Counted from the first letter of the stretch, positions 17,471-26,039 are shown. The stretch is DNA of 64,000 nt from Betaproteobacteria bacterium (GCA_016713305.1 JADJPK010000008.1:62001-126000), one strand, 5' to 3'. Numbers and translations: made by a program. Notes: generated by a model from the letters alone, not told the origin.

Positions 17471-18343
17471 GTGACGCGACGAGATCGGATGCTCGTTGCA
17501 TCCCTAGACGATGGTCGCCGCTTGTCAGAAGAACAGCTCCCCGCGTACCGGTTCCGGTCGATCTGGATCTCGGACGTGCATCTCGGAACGCCCACCTGCC
17601 AGGCCGGGCATCTGCTCGATTTCCTGAAGCACACGGAATCGACCTACCTCTATCTGGTGGGTGACATCATCGACGGCTGGCAGCTGCGCCGCCGCTGGTT
17701 CTGGCCTCAGCTGCACAACGATGTCGTGCAGAAGGTTCTCCGCAAAGCCAGGAAGGGGACGCAGGTCACCTACGTCGCCGGAAATCACGACGAGGTGATG
17801 CGGCACTTTCTCGGGCTGGCGTTCGGCGGCATCGAAGTGCGCAGTGAATCGGAACACGTCACAGCGGACGGTCGGCGCCTGCTGATCCTGCACGGGGATC
17901 TGTTCGATGCCGTCGTACAGAACGCGCGCTGGCTCGCCTTCGTGGGCGATCAGCTGTACCTCTTCACGCTGAAGCTGAACCAGTGGCTCAATCACGTCCG
18001 TGCCAAGATCGGTCTGCCCTACTGGTCCCTGTCGCAGTTCCTCAAGCACAAGGTCAAGAACGCGGTGAGTTACATTTCGGATTTCGAGACGGCCCTGGCG
18101 CAGGAAGCGCGGCGGCGGCGTTTCGACGGCGTCGTCTGCGGCCACATCCACAAGGCGGAGATGCGCGACATCGAGGGCATCCTTTACTGCAATGACGGCG
18201 ATTGGGTGGAGAGCCTCACCGCTCTGGTCGAACTGGAAAGCGGCGAGCTGCGTCTCATCGACTGGCGTGCCATCGAGGCGCTGCGCAACGGCGTCGCGAC
18301 ACATCTGCACGGCGTTCACGTGGCCTATCTGGCCGCCGACTGA
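17471..18343 (+). CDS. UDP-2,3-diacylglucosamine diphosphatase-like metallophosphoesterase
   Basis: A calcineurin-like phosphoesterase of about 285-290 residues related to LpxH. Metal-binding motifs run in order: SDVHLG (near 34-39), GDIIDGW (near 63-69), GNHDE (near 101-105), LHGDLFD (near 138-144) and CGHIHKAE (near 218-225). LpxH hydrolyses UDP-diacylglucosamine in lipid A synthesis. This longer branch (about 270-290 residues, often annotated UDP-2,3-diacylglucosamine diphosphatase) is usually a second copy of uncertain substrate. The start is unsure: GTG 17471, ATG 17489 and a later TTG near 17521 are all possible, and none has a strong ribosome site. It is followed closely by diacylglycerol kinase, so the pair may serve lipid turnover. 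Confidence 0.82.
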   Translation: MTRRDRMLVASLDDGRRLSEEQLPAYRFRSIWISDVHLGTPTCQAGHLLDFLKHTESTYLYLVGDIIDGWQLRRRWFWPQLHNDVVQKVLRKARKGTQVTYVAGNHDEVMRHFLGLAFGGIEVRSESEHVTADGRRLLILHGDLFDAVVQNARWLAFVGDQLYLFTLKLNQWLNHVRAKIGLPYWSLSQFLKHKVKNAVSYISDFETALAQEARRRRFDGVVCGHIHKAEMRDIEGILYCNDGDWVESLTALVELESGELRLIDWRAIEALRNGVATHLHGVHVAYLAAD

Positions 18344-18372
18344 ACCGGCCGCGCGGTAGGTACCAGCCGAAC

Positions 18373-18807
18373 GTGACCTCACCTGCAGACGTGCCGCCGC
18401 CACAGCAGAACGCATCGGGTGACGGCAGGGAAAGCCCGTTCAAGGGCCGGACCGGAATTTCTCGCATCTACCACGCGTTTCTCAATTCCCTGGCCGGAGT
18501 GTCGGAGGCGTGGCGGCACGAAAGCGCGTTCCGCCAGGAAGTGGTGCTCGTGGCCGTATTGCTTCCCATCGCGGCCATGGTTCCCGTGACGCCGGGGGAA
18601 CGCGCGCTGCTCGTCGCCACGGCCCTGCTCGTCATCGTCGTCGAACTGCTCAATTCCGGCGTGGAAGCGGCGATCGACCGTATCGGTCTGGACCGGCACG
18701 ATCTGTCCAAGCGCGCCAAGGATTTCGGCAGCGCGGCCGTTCTGGTGACCCTGGTCATGCTGGCGCTCGTCTGGGGCATCGTGCTGGCCCCCGTCCTTGC
18801 ATCCTGA
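18373..18807 (+). CDS. dgkA: diacylglycerol kinase
   Basis: A 144-residue integral membrane kinase that phosphorylates diacylglycerol to phosphatidic acid, recycling the by-product of membrane-derived oligosaccharide and lipid A modification. The family core is intact: an amphipathic start with AWRHESAFRQE near 49-59, three membrane helices, and the catalytic VVELLNSGVEAAIDRI near 90-105 followed by KRAKDFGSAAV. About 25 residues at the N-terminus are extra compared with DgkA of about 120 residues. The GTG 18373 start is a best guess; an internal start would give a canonical length. Confidence 0.88.
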   Translation: MTSPADVPPPQQNASGDGRESPFKGRTGISRIYHAFLNSLAGVSEAWRHESAFRQEVVLVAVLLPIAAMVPVTPGERALLVATALLVIVVELLNSGVEAAIDRIGLDRHDLSKRAKDFGSAAVLVTLVMLALVWGIVLAPVLAS

Positions 18808-18811
18808 GCCC

Positions 18812-18851
18812 CGGCCGTCGCCAATTTCGGACATTGCGCGCCCGACGGCCG
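18812..18851. repeat. inverted repeat CGGCCGTCG / CGACGGCCG
   Basis: Nine-base arms at 18812-18820 and 18843-18851 are separated by 22 bases, starting just after the dgkA stop. It may form a transcript-end structure; there is no clear T-run. Confidence 0.35.
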
Positions 18852-18945
18852 ATCGGCTAACGTCCGTCTCACGACAAGACCCGGCGCGCAGTTTCGAGAT
18901 GTCGACACTGCCGTGACCGGGCGGGGGACCCCTGGGAGACTCGAC

Positions 18946-19092
18946 ATGCCCTCGCTTCGCACCGTACTCAGCATTCCGGAAATTCTTCTGCTGGCATTCG
19001 CCGCCATGATCATCGGGGCCCAGTTCCTGCCCGCCGAGGCCGCGGAATTCGGCCGGAAGCATCCCACATCCATTCCCGTGCCGCCTGCGTAG
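18946..19092 (+). CDS. small membrane protein, 48 residues
   Basis: A short open frame starting at ATG 18946 with GGGAG at 18934-18938 and a seven-base spacer, a good ribosome site. The peptide has one hydrophobic segment (ILLLAFAAMIIGAQFLP, about residues 13-29) and a short polar, proline-rich tail ending PVPPA. I do not recognise a family. It lies in a gap of about 370 bases between dgkA and the HupE/UreJ gene and is on the same strand as the latter, 82 bases upstream, so it may be the first gene of that cluster. Frame, ribosome site and a plausible membrane segment support it; there is no homology evidence. Confidence 0.5.
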   Translation: MPSLRTVLSIPEILLLAFAAMIIGAQFLPAEAAEFGRKHPTSIPVPPA

Positions 19093-19173
19093 ACCCGGCA
19101 TGGCATTGCCGGTCCACCGCCGCGGAAGTGCCTGAGCAGGACCACGTTCAGGCGGAATGCGGGGGTTGCGGAC

Positions 19174-20298
19174 GTGCGCATGCGCGGGATCTTCGGACTG
19201 TGTCTCGCGCTCCTGTGCGCGCCGGTCCACGCCCACAAGCCCAGCGACAGCTATCTCTCCCTCCGCCTGGCCGGCGACACGGTGCAGGGCAGGTGGGACA
19301 TCGCGGTCCGGGATCTCGACTTCGTGCTGGATCTCGACACGAACCGGGACCTTACGGTGGACTGGGGCGAGCTTCGTCGCCGGCAGAACGACGTGTTCGC
19401 CTATGCGCTGAGGCGGCTCCAGCTGGATGCCGGTGCAGGCGAGTGCCCCGCCGAACCGCGGTCGTTGCAGGTCGACGACCACACGGATGGCGGCTACGCG
19501 GTCATCGGTTTCGTGGCTGCCTGTCCGCGCGCGGATCGGACCCTGCGTATCCGCTATGAACTGTTCTTCGACGTCGACGCCCAGCACAAGGGCTTGCTGG
19601 ATCTGCGCGTGGGCAACGATGCCCGCACTCACGTATTCAGCGCGGACTCCGCGGAACTGACGCTCGGTCTGGAGGGGCACTCGCCTCTGGACACCCTGAC
19701 CGGTTTCGGCCGGGATGGCGTACGGCACATCTGGGCCGGATTCGACCACGTGCTGTTCCTTCTGTCCCTGCTCCTTCCGGCGGTCCTCGTGCGGGCGGGA
19801 CGCGAGTGGCGGTCCGTCGAGCATCTCTCGACGGCGATCATCGATACGGCGAAGGTGGTGACTGCCTTCACCGCCGCCCATTCCATCACGCTGTGCCTGG
19901 CGTTCTTCGGGATCGTCCGTCTCCCCTCAGCGCCCGTGGAAGCGGCCATCGCAGCGACGGTCGTTCTTGCCGCGCTCAACAACCTCTTTCCTCTCGTCCG
20001 CGCCCACCGGTGGGGTGTCGCGTTTACCTTCGGTCTGGTGCACGGCCTAGGGTTCGCGAGCGTGCTTGCGGATCTTGCCTTGCCCGCCGGCTCGGGCGCG
20101 CTGGCATTGCTGGGATTCAACGCCGGCGTCGAACTGGGACAGCTCGCGATCGTGCTGGTGTTCCTGCCCCTGGCATGGCAGTTCCGAGGCGGCTGGATCT
20201 ATCGGCGTCTCGTACTCGGTGCCGGATCGGGTGCCACCGCCATGCTGGCGGCGGTGTGGATGGTCGAGCGTTCGCTGGATCTGAGAATCCTGGGCTGA
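19174..20298 (+). CDS. HupE/UreJ family membrane protein with exported N-terminal domain
   Basis: A 374-residue protein. It begins with a signal peptide (LCLALLCAPVHAH) and a periplasmic domain to about residue 180, then six or seven membrane segments with the HupE/UreJ_2 motifs FGRDGVRHIWAGFDHVLFLL (about 179-198), FTAAHSITL (about 230-238) and LVHGLGFASVLADL (about 290-303). Histidines in these motifs resemble those used by HupE nickel permeases, but this long variant has no proven substrate. The start is GTG 19174 or ATG 19180. It is four bases from the TPR gene and upstream of DUF4331, a recurrent neighbourhood for this variant. Confidence 0.82.
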   Translation: MRMRGIFGLCLALLCAPVHAHKPSDSYLSLRLAGDTVQGRWDIAVRDLDFVLDLDTNRDLTVDWGELRRRQNDVFAYALRRLQLDAGAGECPAEPRSLQVDDHTDGGYAVIGFVAACPRADRTLRIRYELFFDVDAQHKGLLDLRVGNDARTHVFSADSAELTLGLEGHSPLDTLTGFGRDGVRHIWAGFDHVLFLLSLLLPAVLVRAGREWRSVEHLSTAIIDTAKVVTAFTAAHSITLCLAFFGIVRLPSAPVEAAIAATVVLAALNNLFPLVRAHRWGVAFTFGLVHGLGFASVLADLALPAGSGALALLGFNAGVELGQLAIVLVFLPLAWQFRGGWIYRRLVLGAGSGATAMLAAVWMVERSLDLRILG

Positions 20299-20301
20299 CC
20301 C

Positions 20302-21534
20302 ATGAACCATTCCCTGCGCCCGGCGATCCGCTCGACAGTGCTTCTCGCCACTCTTGTCGCGTGGGGTCTGTCCTTTGCCGCGCCGCGAATTCCACAGCGG
20401 GACGACGAACCGGTTGCGCGCCTGCCCGCGACCGTCTTCGCCGCCAGGCCGCGCATCTCGCCATCCGCCGCGCCGCAAACGTCGCGCCTTGCCGATCTCG
20501 ATCGCGCGATTCGCGACGCGGGAGCGCTCGTGGAACTCGGGCGGAGAACCGGCGATCCGCGCTACGCCGGACAGGCGCAGGCCATCCTTCGGCCCTGGTG
20601 GGACGATGCGCAGGCCCCCGATGCCGTGCTGCTGCTTCGCGCCGTGCTGAAGCAGCGGAACCACCAGTTCGATGATGCGCTTGCCGATCTCGACAAGCTT
20701 CTGGCCCGCCGACCGGGCACCGGGCAGGCCCGTCTCTCGCGCGCGGTGATTCTTCAGGTCCAGAGCCGCTACCCAGAGGCCGCACAGGAGTGCGAACGGA
20801 TGCAGGGTACCTTGCCAATGCCCTATGCGTTGTCGTGCGCGCTGGCGGTGAGCGGCGCAACCGGCAAGCTGCAGGCATCCCTGCGTACGCTCGAGCGATT
20901 CGTCGCTGCCACACCCGTTGCGGACCCTGCCGCCAGGGCGTGGATGCTGGGACTCGCAGCAGAACTCGCCGAGCGGGCCGGCCGCGGAAAGCGGGCGCGG
21001 CAGCACTACCTCGCAGCGTTGCGGATCGATCCCCAGGACCAGTACCTGCTCGCGGCCTATGCCGACTTCCTGCTCGACGCGGGACGGAATGGCGAGGTGC
21101 TGCCGCTGCTCCAGGAACACGTCGACTCCGATCCCTTGCTCCTGCGTCTTTCCATTGCCACGCAACGGCTTGGCACTGCGCAGGCGCAGACATACCGCAC
21201 GATGCTTCGTGAACGGTTCCAAGCGAGCCGCCGCCGTGCCGACCGCGTCCACCTCCGTGAGGAAGCGCGATTCGCGCTGAGCGTCGAACGCGATGCCGCG
21301 GCAGCGCTCAGGCTGGCCACCGAGAACTGGGCGGTGCAGAAGGAACCGGCAGACGCGCGCCTGCTTCTGGAGTCGGGGCTTGCCGCCGGCGACGACAACG
21401 CCATCGGCACCGTGCGCGCGTGGCTCGCTGCAACGGGCATGGAAGACAGAAGGCTGCAACGCCACCTTGCATCGACACCACATCCGTCCCATCGCTTTCC
21501 GCGTAAACCAGCTGAACGGCTCTCGAAACTCTGA
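20302..21534 (+). CDS. secreted tetratricopeptide-repeat protein
   Basis: A 410-residue exported protein with a signal peptide (LATLVAWGLSFAAP) and a solenoid of TPR-like helical hairpins between about 80 and 300. Examples are LLLRAVLKQRNHQFDDALAD, ARLSRAVILQVQSRYPEAAQ and ARQHYLAALRIDPQDQYLLA. No catalytic motif is seen. It starts three bases after the HupE/UreJ stop and ends about 75 bases before DUF4331. It probably scaffolds or assists the other exported products of the cluster; that is inference from position. Confidence 0.7.
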   Translation: MNHSLRPAIRSTVLLATLVAWGLSFAAPRIPQRDDEPVARLPATVFAARPRISPSAAPQTSRLADLDRAIRDAGALVELGRRTGDPRYAGQAQAILRPWWDDAQAPDAVLLLRAVLKQRNHQFDDALADLDKLLARRPGTGQARLSRAVILQVQSRYPEAAQECERMQGTLPMPYALSCALAVSGATGKLQASLRTLERFVAATPVADPAARAWMLGLAAELAERAGRGKRARQHYLAALRIDPQDQYLLAAYADFLLDAGRNGEVLPLLQEHVDSDPLLLRLSIATQRLGTAQAQTYRTMLRERFQASRRRADRVHLREEARFALSVERDAAAALRLATENWAVQKEPADARLLLESGLAAGDDNAIGTVRAWLAATGMEDRRLQRHLASTPHPSHRFPRKPAERLSKL

Positions 21535-21609
21535 ACGCGGCGTTCCCACGCCGTTGCAGGAAACCCGAACGTGCCGGACATCCACCACTGGAATCGAGGA
21601 GACGGATCC

Positions 21610-23568
21610 ATGAACCACGCAGGACGTTTCATCACGGCGGCGTGCGCAGCGGCATTGCTGCACACGGCCCCGGCGGACGCAGCGAGCCATCGCGAGGCGC
21701 CCCTCATCGCCAACGATCCCACGGCGGATCTCACCGACGTGTACTTCTTCAGGAGCTGGCAGAACCCGGCGAACGTCGTGATGATCATGAACGTCGTGCC
21801 GGGGCAGGAACCCAGTTCGGGACCCAACTACTTCGGGTTCGGCGACGACGTTCTCTACAGCTTCCACCTGGATCTCAACGCGGACGGAAGGGCTGACGAC
21901 CTGATCTACGAGGTGCGGTTCCAGACGCAGATTCGCGGAGGCCTCACGAGTCTCAAGCTTCCCGTGGCGTACGCCGCCGTGCCGCCCATCACCGCTCTGG
22001 ACGGGGCCGGATCGGATGGACTCATCGTGCGGCAGAGCTATACGGTGACCGAGGTCCGCGGGGGAGTGCGCAAGAATCTCGGCACGGCATCGATGTTCGC
22101 CGTGCCTTCGAATGCAGGAAAGAAGACGATGCCGGACTACGAGGCGCTCGCAGCCAAGGGAATCTTCGGCCTCAACAACGGCGGCAAGGTGTTCGCCGGC
22201 CAGCGCGACGAGAGCTTCTACATCGATCTGGGCGCGACCTTCGACACCGTCAATCTGAGACGCAGTCCCCCGGTGCTCACGGCGGGGGAGGATGCATCAG
22301 ACAGTACCAATCCCTTCGGCATCGATCACTTCTCGGGATTCAACGTCAACACCATCGCGATCGAACTCCCGATATCACAGCTGACCGCCAATCCCTCCGC
22401 GGTGATCGGCATGTACGCCTCCACGGCGCGGCAGAAGTTCAAGGTCTACAACACGACCTCCCGGCCGCTGGACAGCGGTCCCTGGGTGCAGGTGTCCCGT
22501 CTCGCGAATCCGCTGGTGAACGAGGTCGTCATCGGCACCGCGCACAAGGATCTGTGGAATGCCACGTTGCCCAGCCAGGAAGCGACCTTCCTCGACTTCT
22601 ACCGCAACTCGCGACTAGGGACGGTGCTCAATCTCGTGTACGGGCTGGGCGGCACGGCCCTGGAGATTCCCACGGCCAACCGCGCCGATCTCGTCAACGT
22701 CCTGCTCAAGTATCCGGCGCAACCGCAAACGGGAACCTGCGACAGCGCGAGCCCGTGCTCGGAACTGCTGCGGCTGAATGTCGGCACGGCGCCGACCGGC
22801 CCCGATGGCCAGAAGCGGCTGACGGTGCTCGCGGGCGACGGTGCCGGTTGGCCCAATGGCCGCCGACCCAACGACGATGTGACGGACATCGCACTGCGGG
22901 TCGTCGCCGGTGCGCTGATCGGATCCCAGGCCGGCAAGCTGGCCCTGGGCGATGGCGTCAACTTCAACGTCGCGGCCCCGGGCGCGAACAGCACCGCCAA
23001 CGGCATCTACCCGAACGCCGGCGTGTCGCACGGCGGCCCGGTTCCTGGCTGGGCGCCGATGCGACGGCGTCGAATCCGGCGTCGCGGCAAACGCGTTTCC
23101 CGGCGATCCCCTGCCTCTCGCCACGTCGACGGGTGGGCGCGTCGGCCACGGCGCTCGCCGACACGGGTCTTCTGGCGACGATCGCCGAGGCCGTCGGCGG
23201 ATTCGATGCGGACGCTGATGCGATCGCGTCGGCCTCGTACTTCGGCGATTTCCTCTCCGGCGGTGGACTTTTCTCGCTGTCGATCGATTTCGAGAATGCG
23301 TCGGACACATCGACCGGAGCGAGCGGCAGCGCCATGCTCAAGGTGCTCTTTCTTGCGGACGACGGATTCCGCATCGAGCGGATCATCGAGCAGACAACCC
23401 GCTTCGAGCAGACGTTCGGTCTGGCCGCAGGCATCACCGGCCGGCTCTGGCTGGACCTCGTCTCCACGGCTTACGCGCCGCTGCTGGATCCCGGAATGGG
23501 CGATCCTGGATCGGCCCGTCTACCGGGCAGCGCGGCCAATGGTCTGGGCGAGGTCGCGTTTGCCGTGA
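21610..23568 (+). CDS. DUF4331 family exported protein, reading frame disturbed after about residue 480
   Basis: DUF4331 protein with signal peptide (FITAACAAALLHTAPADAA) and the family opening SHREAPLIANDPTADLTDVY. Core motifs follow in frame to GDGVNFNVAAPGANS near residue 460. The start ATG 21610 has GAGGA at 21596-21600. After about position 23050 this frame turns arginine-rich and meaningless, although it stays open to 23568, while a convincing PEP-CTERM tail continues in another frame. Function of DUF4331 is not established; it is an exported, often surface-associated protein. Either an indel has broken a DUF4331/PEP-CTERM protein or two genes were fused imprecisely. A sequencing or assembly error is also possible. 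Confidence 0.75.
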   Translation: MNHAGRFITAACAAALLHTAPADAASHREAPLIANDPTADLTDVYFFRSWQNPANVVMIMNVVPGQEPSSGPNYFGFGDDVLYSFHLDLNADGRADDLIYEVRFQTQIRGGLTSLKLPVAYAAVPPITALDGAGSDGLIVRQSYTVTEVRGGVRKNLGTASMFAVPSNAGKKTMPDYEALAAKGIFGLNNGGKVFAGQRDESFYIDLGATFDTVNLRRSPPVLTAGEDASDSTNPFGIDHFSGFNVNTIAIELPISQLTANPSAVIGMYASTARQKFKVYNTTSRPLDSGPWVQVSRLANPLVNEVVIGTAHKDLWNATLPSQEATFLDFYRNSRLGTVLNLVYGLGGTALEIPTANRADLVNVLLKYPAQPQTGTCDSASPCSELLRLNVGTAPTGPDGQKRLTVLAGDGAGWPNGRRPNDDVTDIALRVVAGALIGSQAGKLALGDGVNFNVAAPGANSTANGIYPNAGVSHGGPVPGWAPMRRRRIRRRGKRVSRRSPASRHVDGWARRPRRSPTRVFWRRSPRPSADSMRTLMRSRRPRTSAISSPAVDFSRCRSISRMRRTHRPERAAAPCSRCSFLRTTDSASSGSSSRQPASSRRSVWPQASPAGSGWTSSPRLTRRCWIPEWAILDRPVYRAARPMVWARSRLP

Positions 23569-23699
23569 ATGCAGTGCCGGAACCGGGATCGGCCATGCTC
23601 ACGGTGACGGCGCTCGCCCTGGTTCTTTTCATGGTTCCGCGGGCGAGAAGTCGCGTCGCCCGGGCGGGGCGCAGCACGGCGCCCCGCTCATCGGCCTGA
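23050..23699 (+). pseudogene. PEP-CTERM tail out of frame with the DUF4331 gene
   Basis: From about 23150 to 23699 the frame of codons starting at positions divisible by three reads coherent protein (for example SYFGDFLSGGGLFSLSIDF and MLKVLFLADDGFRIERIIEQ). It ends in NAVPEPGSAMLTVTALALVLF plus a basic cluster, a PEP-CTERM exosortase signal. Between about 23085 and 23140 the third frame reads best (ANAFPGDPLPLATSTGG), and around 23040 the sense frame switches from that of DUF4331. Thus three frame changes fall within 100 bases, two of them compensating. No separate start codon with signal peptide is seen, so I treat this as the displaced C-terminus. Confidence 0.55.
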
Positions 23700-23911
23700 A
23701 TGCATCCGCGCAGAAGCGGTTTGCAGAACGTCGCCAGCGGCTGCGCCGTTCCAGTGCCGGCCTCGCGCCGGAGGATGGGCAGTCCGACCCGTCCGCGGGT
23801 TTGCGCGCGTCCGTTCGTGTCCGGAAGGCGCGCCACCACTGCCCAATTTTCCATGATGCGGACGCATGGTCCGGTCGCGCCGGTGCATTCGCCACATCCA
23901 GTTTCGCTCCA

Positions 23912-23930
23912 CATGCGTACAACACGCATG
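23912..23930. promoter_or_regulatory. inverted repeat CATGCGT-ACAAC-ACGCATG upstream of the ECF sigma gene
   Basis: Perfect seven-base arms with a five-base spacer lie 40 bases before the sigma factor gene, in the only clear structure of the roughly 250-base gap 23700-23952. It could be an operator or a leader hairpin. I found no recognisable sigma-70 or ChrR-type (TGATC-containing) promoter here. Confidence 0.35.
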
Positions 23931-23970
23931 ACCGGCGCGCGTCGCCGCCGGCGTGGCTTCCTTCGAGAAC

Positions 23971-24555
23971 ATGGAAATCGCTGGCGACCTCATCGAAGAC
24001 GTGAACATGGCGGGAGCCGAATGGCTCCAGGCCATCGCGCGCGGCGACGAGCAGGCGCTTTCGACGTTCTACGACGCCACGCTGGGCCGGTGCTACGCGC
24101 TTGCGATGCGCATCACCCGCCGGCACGAAGCGGCGGAGGATGTCGTCGCCGAGACGTATCTGCAGGTGTGGCGCGAGGCGCAGCGGTACGATCCGCTGCG
24201 CGGCCGGCCGCTCACGTGGCTGCTGAGCATCTGCTACAGCCGGGCCATCGATCACCTGCGCAGACGCGGTCCGGCCGAAGCCCATCCCGACCCCCAGGAT
24301 CTGGTGCAGGAAGAGTGCGGGACCGCCGACGACCCCATGGCCCTGGCCATGGCGACGCAGGCACATACTGCGCTGCACGATGCCATTCGCGGATTGCCGA
24401 CGATTGCGCAGCAGCTGCTGGGCCTCGCCTTCTTTCGCGGCATGTCGCATCAGGAGATCGCCTCGCACACCGGCCTGCCGCTGGGCACGGTGAAGACGCA
24501 CCTGCGCCAGGCGCTGAAGGCTCTGCGTCAGAAATTGGAGGGCGATCACCCATGA
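23971..24555 (+). CDS. ECF RNA polymerase sigma factor
   Basis: About 194 residues. Region 2 contains YALAMRITRRHEAAEDVVAE and TYLQVWREAQRYDP with the DRL-like RPLTWLLSICYSRAIDHLRR. Region 4 contains IAQQLLGLAFFRGMSHQEIA and the helix-turn-helix GLPLGTVKTHLRQALKALRQ. It recruits RNA polymerase to stress promoters. The next gene is a ChrR-like cupin, the usual anti-sigma partner of this subgroup, which responds to singlet oxygen or oxidative lipids in studied cases. The start is uncertain: GTG 23953, ATG 23971 and ATG 24007 are in frame and none has a strong ribosome site. Confidence 0.88.
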   Translation: MEIAGDLIEDVNMAGAEWLQAIARGDEQALSTFYDATLGRCYALAMRITRRHEAAEDVVAETYLQVWREAQRYDPLRGRPLTWLLSICYSRAIDHLRRRGPAEAHPDPQDLVQEECGTADDPMALAMATQAHTALHDAIRGLPTIAQQLLGLAFFRGMSHQEIASHTGLPLGTVKTHLRQALKALRQKLEGDHP

Positions 24556-24636
24556 ACGTTGCCAATGGAGGAGGAACCCGGAGTACGCGTTCGCGCAAGC
24601 GCGACGAATCCGTCGGCAGTACCCGGAAGAAGATCC

Positions 24637-25236
24637 ATGAATGAACCGAATCGGGACGACCGGTTGGACGACGCGGACATCGCGTTGCTCGCCGAGGCGC
24701 TGTCCCCCTGTGAACCCCGGCCCGGCCGCGCGGAGGCCCTCAAGGCGCGTGTGATGGCGGCCGTGCATGCGAAGCCGGAATCGGAGAGTGCCCGCGCGGC
24801 GGCTCCGGTCGTTCCGCCGTCGATCGACGGAACTGTCCTGGACCAGTTCGTCACCGTGCGCGCGCAGGACCGCCCATGGCACCGCGTGGCGCCAGGGGTC
24901 GAGATGTGCACGCTCGTGGAGGACGCCGAGCGCCGCTCGATCCTCATCCGGATGCGGCCGGGCAGCGTTCTCCCCTCGCACCATCACGAGATGGCGGAGG
25001 AAAGTCTGCTGCTGGAAGGCGACGCCTGGATCGGCAACGATCTCTATCTCACGGCGGGCGATTACCACTACAGTCCGGCCGGTGCCAGCCATCCGGTCCT
25101 GCGCTCTCCGGCGGGATGCATCGTATTCATCCGCGGCGAACGCGAATTCCATCCCAGGATCACCGGGGGGCTCGTGTGGCGGTTGCTGCAGTCCCTGGGG
25201 AGCGGCCTCATGGGGGGAGACCGGACGCGCCGCTGA
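24637..25236 (+). CDS. ChrR-like cupin anti-sigma factor
   Basis: A 199-residue protein, start ATG 24637 with GGAAGAAGA just upstream. The N-terminal about 60 residues are helical and acidic (DDADIALLAEALSPCEPRPG), as in ChrR anti-sigma domains but without an obvious Zn-binding H-x3-C-x2-C motif. The C-terminal half is a cupin with metal ligands in PSHHHEMAEESLLLEGDAW and a second motif GDYHYSPAGASHPVLRS. It should hold the upstream ECF sigma inactive until a signal modifies the cupin. Lack of the zinc motif would make release mechanistically different from the classic case. Confidence 0.78.
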   Translation: MNEPNRDDRLDDADIALLAEALSPCEPRPGRAEALKARVMAAVHAKPESESARAAAPVVPPSIDGTVLDQFVTVRAQDRPWHRVAPGVEMCTLVEDAERRSILIRMRPGSVLPSHHHEMAEESLLLEGDAWIGNDLYLTAGDYHYSPAGASHPVLRSPAGCIVFIRGEREFHPRITGGLVWRLLQSLGSGLMGGDRTRR

Positions 25237-25255
25237 CCCGAGGGGAGCGGAGGAC

Positions 25256-25948
25256 TCAGCGTTCCTGCAGCCTGGCGCGAGGCGAGGCGGCAGGTGGAGC
25301 GTCGTCGCGCAATGACTTCTCGATGACCGCTTCCGCGACCCACCGCGCGATGCGGTCCACTTCACGATTGCTCGCGCCCCACATGTCCTTGAGGATCACG
25401 TAGGGCTCGATGCCATAGACGAGCGACAACGCCTTCAGCAGCCGCTCGAACGCTTTCGGACAGAGCCGCGGCTCGAGCGGCGATGCCGCACGCGCCAGGA
25501 TCTTGCGCCGGTTGCCGCGACGGAACGGCTCCTCCTGCAGCAGTCCGGATTTCTCCAGAGCCCAGTGTTCCAGGGAAAGCTGAAGCGCGGCGCGCAACTG
25601 CGGTTCGAATTCCTTGAAGCGGGGAAACGTCTTCTCGAACAGTTCGCGGATGCGCTCGGTGCCCTCCAGCGCCCGCGATTCGAACCGCCGCACGGGACCG
25701 AGGCTCTCCTCCACGATGGCGTCGACGAGCCGGCTGTGGCTCGGAAAGTACCGGTAGGCCGTCGCTCTGGAAACTCCCGCCGCAGCGGCAACTTCAGCCA
25801 CCGACACGACGCTGCCATGCCGCGCCAGCTTGATCGCCTCGGCGATCAGCCGCCTGTGCGTGCGTGCACGCCGGCTCTCCGTGGCGGTGCCTCCCGCAGA
25901 GTCGGCACGACGCTCGGCCGACGGATTCGCACGCTTGACGCTGATCAT
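25256..25948 (-). CDS. TetR/AcrR family transcriptional regulator
   Basis: A 230-residue repressor-type regulator. An unusually basic 30-residue N-terminal extension precedes the DNA-binding domain, whose helix-turn-helix is VVSVAEVAAAAGVSRATAYR (about 47-66) followed by the family hallmark YFPSHSRLVDAI. The ligand-binding helices run from about 85 to 215. It is divergent from the long catabolic operon starting at 26146, and a perfect 10-2-10 palindrome lies 25 bases upstream of its start. It is therefore the likely local repressor of that operon and of itself, with a pathway intermediate as inducer. Confidence 0.88.
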   Translation of the reverse strand: MISVKRANPSAERRADSAGGTATESRRARTHRRLIAEAIKLARHGSVVSVAEVAAAAGVSRATAYRYFPSHSRLVDAIVEESLGPVRRFESRALEGTERIRELFEKTFPRFKEFEPQLRAALQLSLEHWALEKSGLLQEEPFRRGNRRKILARAASPLEPRLCPKAFERLLKALSLVYGIEPYVILKDMWGASNREVDRIARWVAEAVIEKSLRDDAPPAASPRARLQER

Positions 25949-25972
25949 GCCGCGAGTTTATGTTAGTTGCGC

Positions 25973-25994
25973 AAATGAGACGACCGTCTCATTT
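25973..25994. promoter_or_regulatory. probable TetR-type operator, 22-bp palindrome
   Basis: AAATGAGACG and CGTCTCATTT are exact inverted arms around AC, in the divergent gap between the TetR gene and the FAH-family gene. Size, symmetry and position are those of an operator bound by a TetR dimer pair. No other perfect copy was noticed in the window. Confidence 0.7.
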
Positions 25995-26039
25995 TCCACG
26001 GGCATGCAGCGCGATCGTGCTGCGGTGCTCCGCCGTGCC

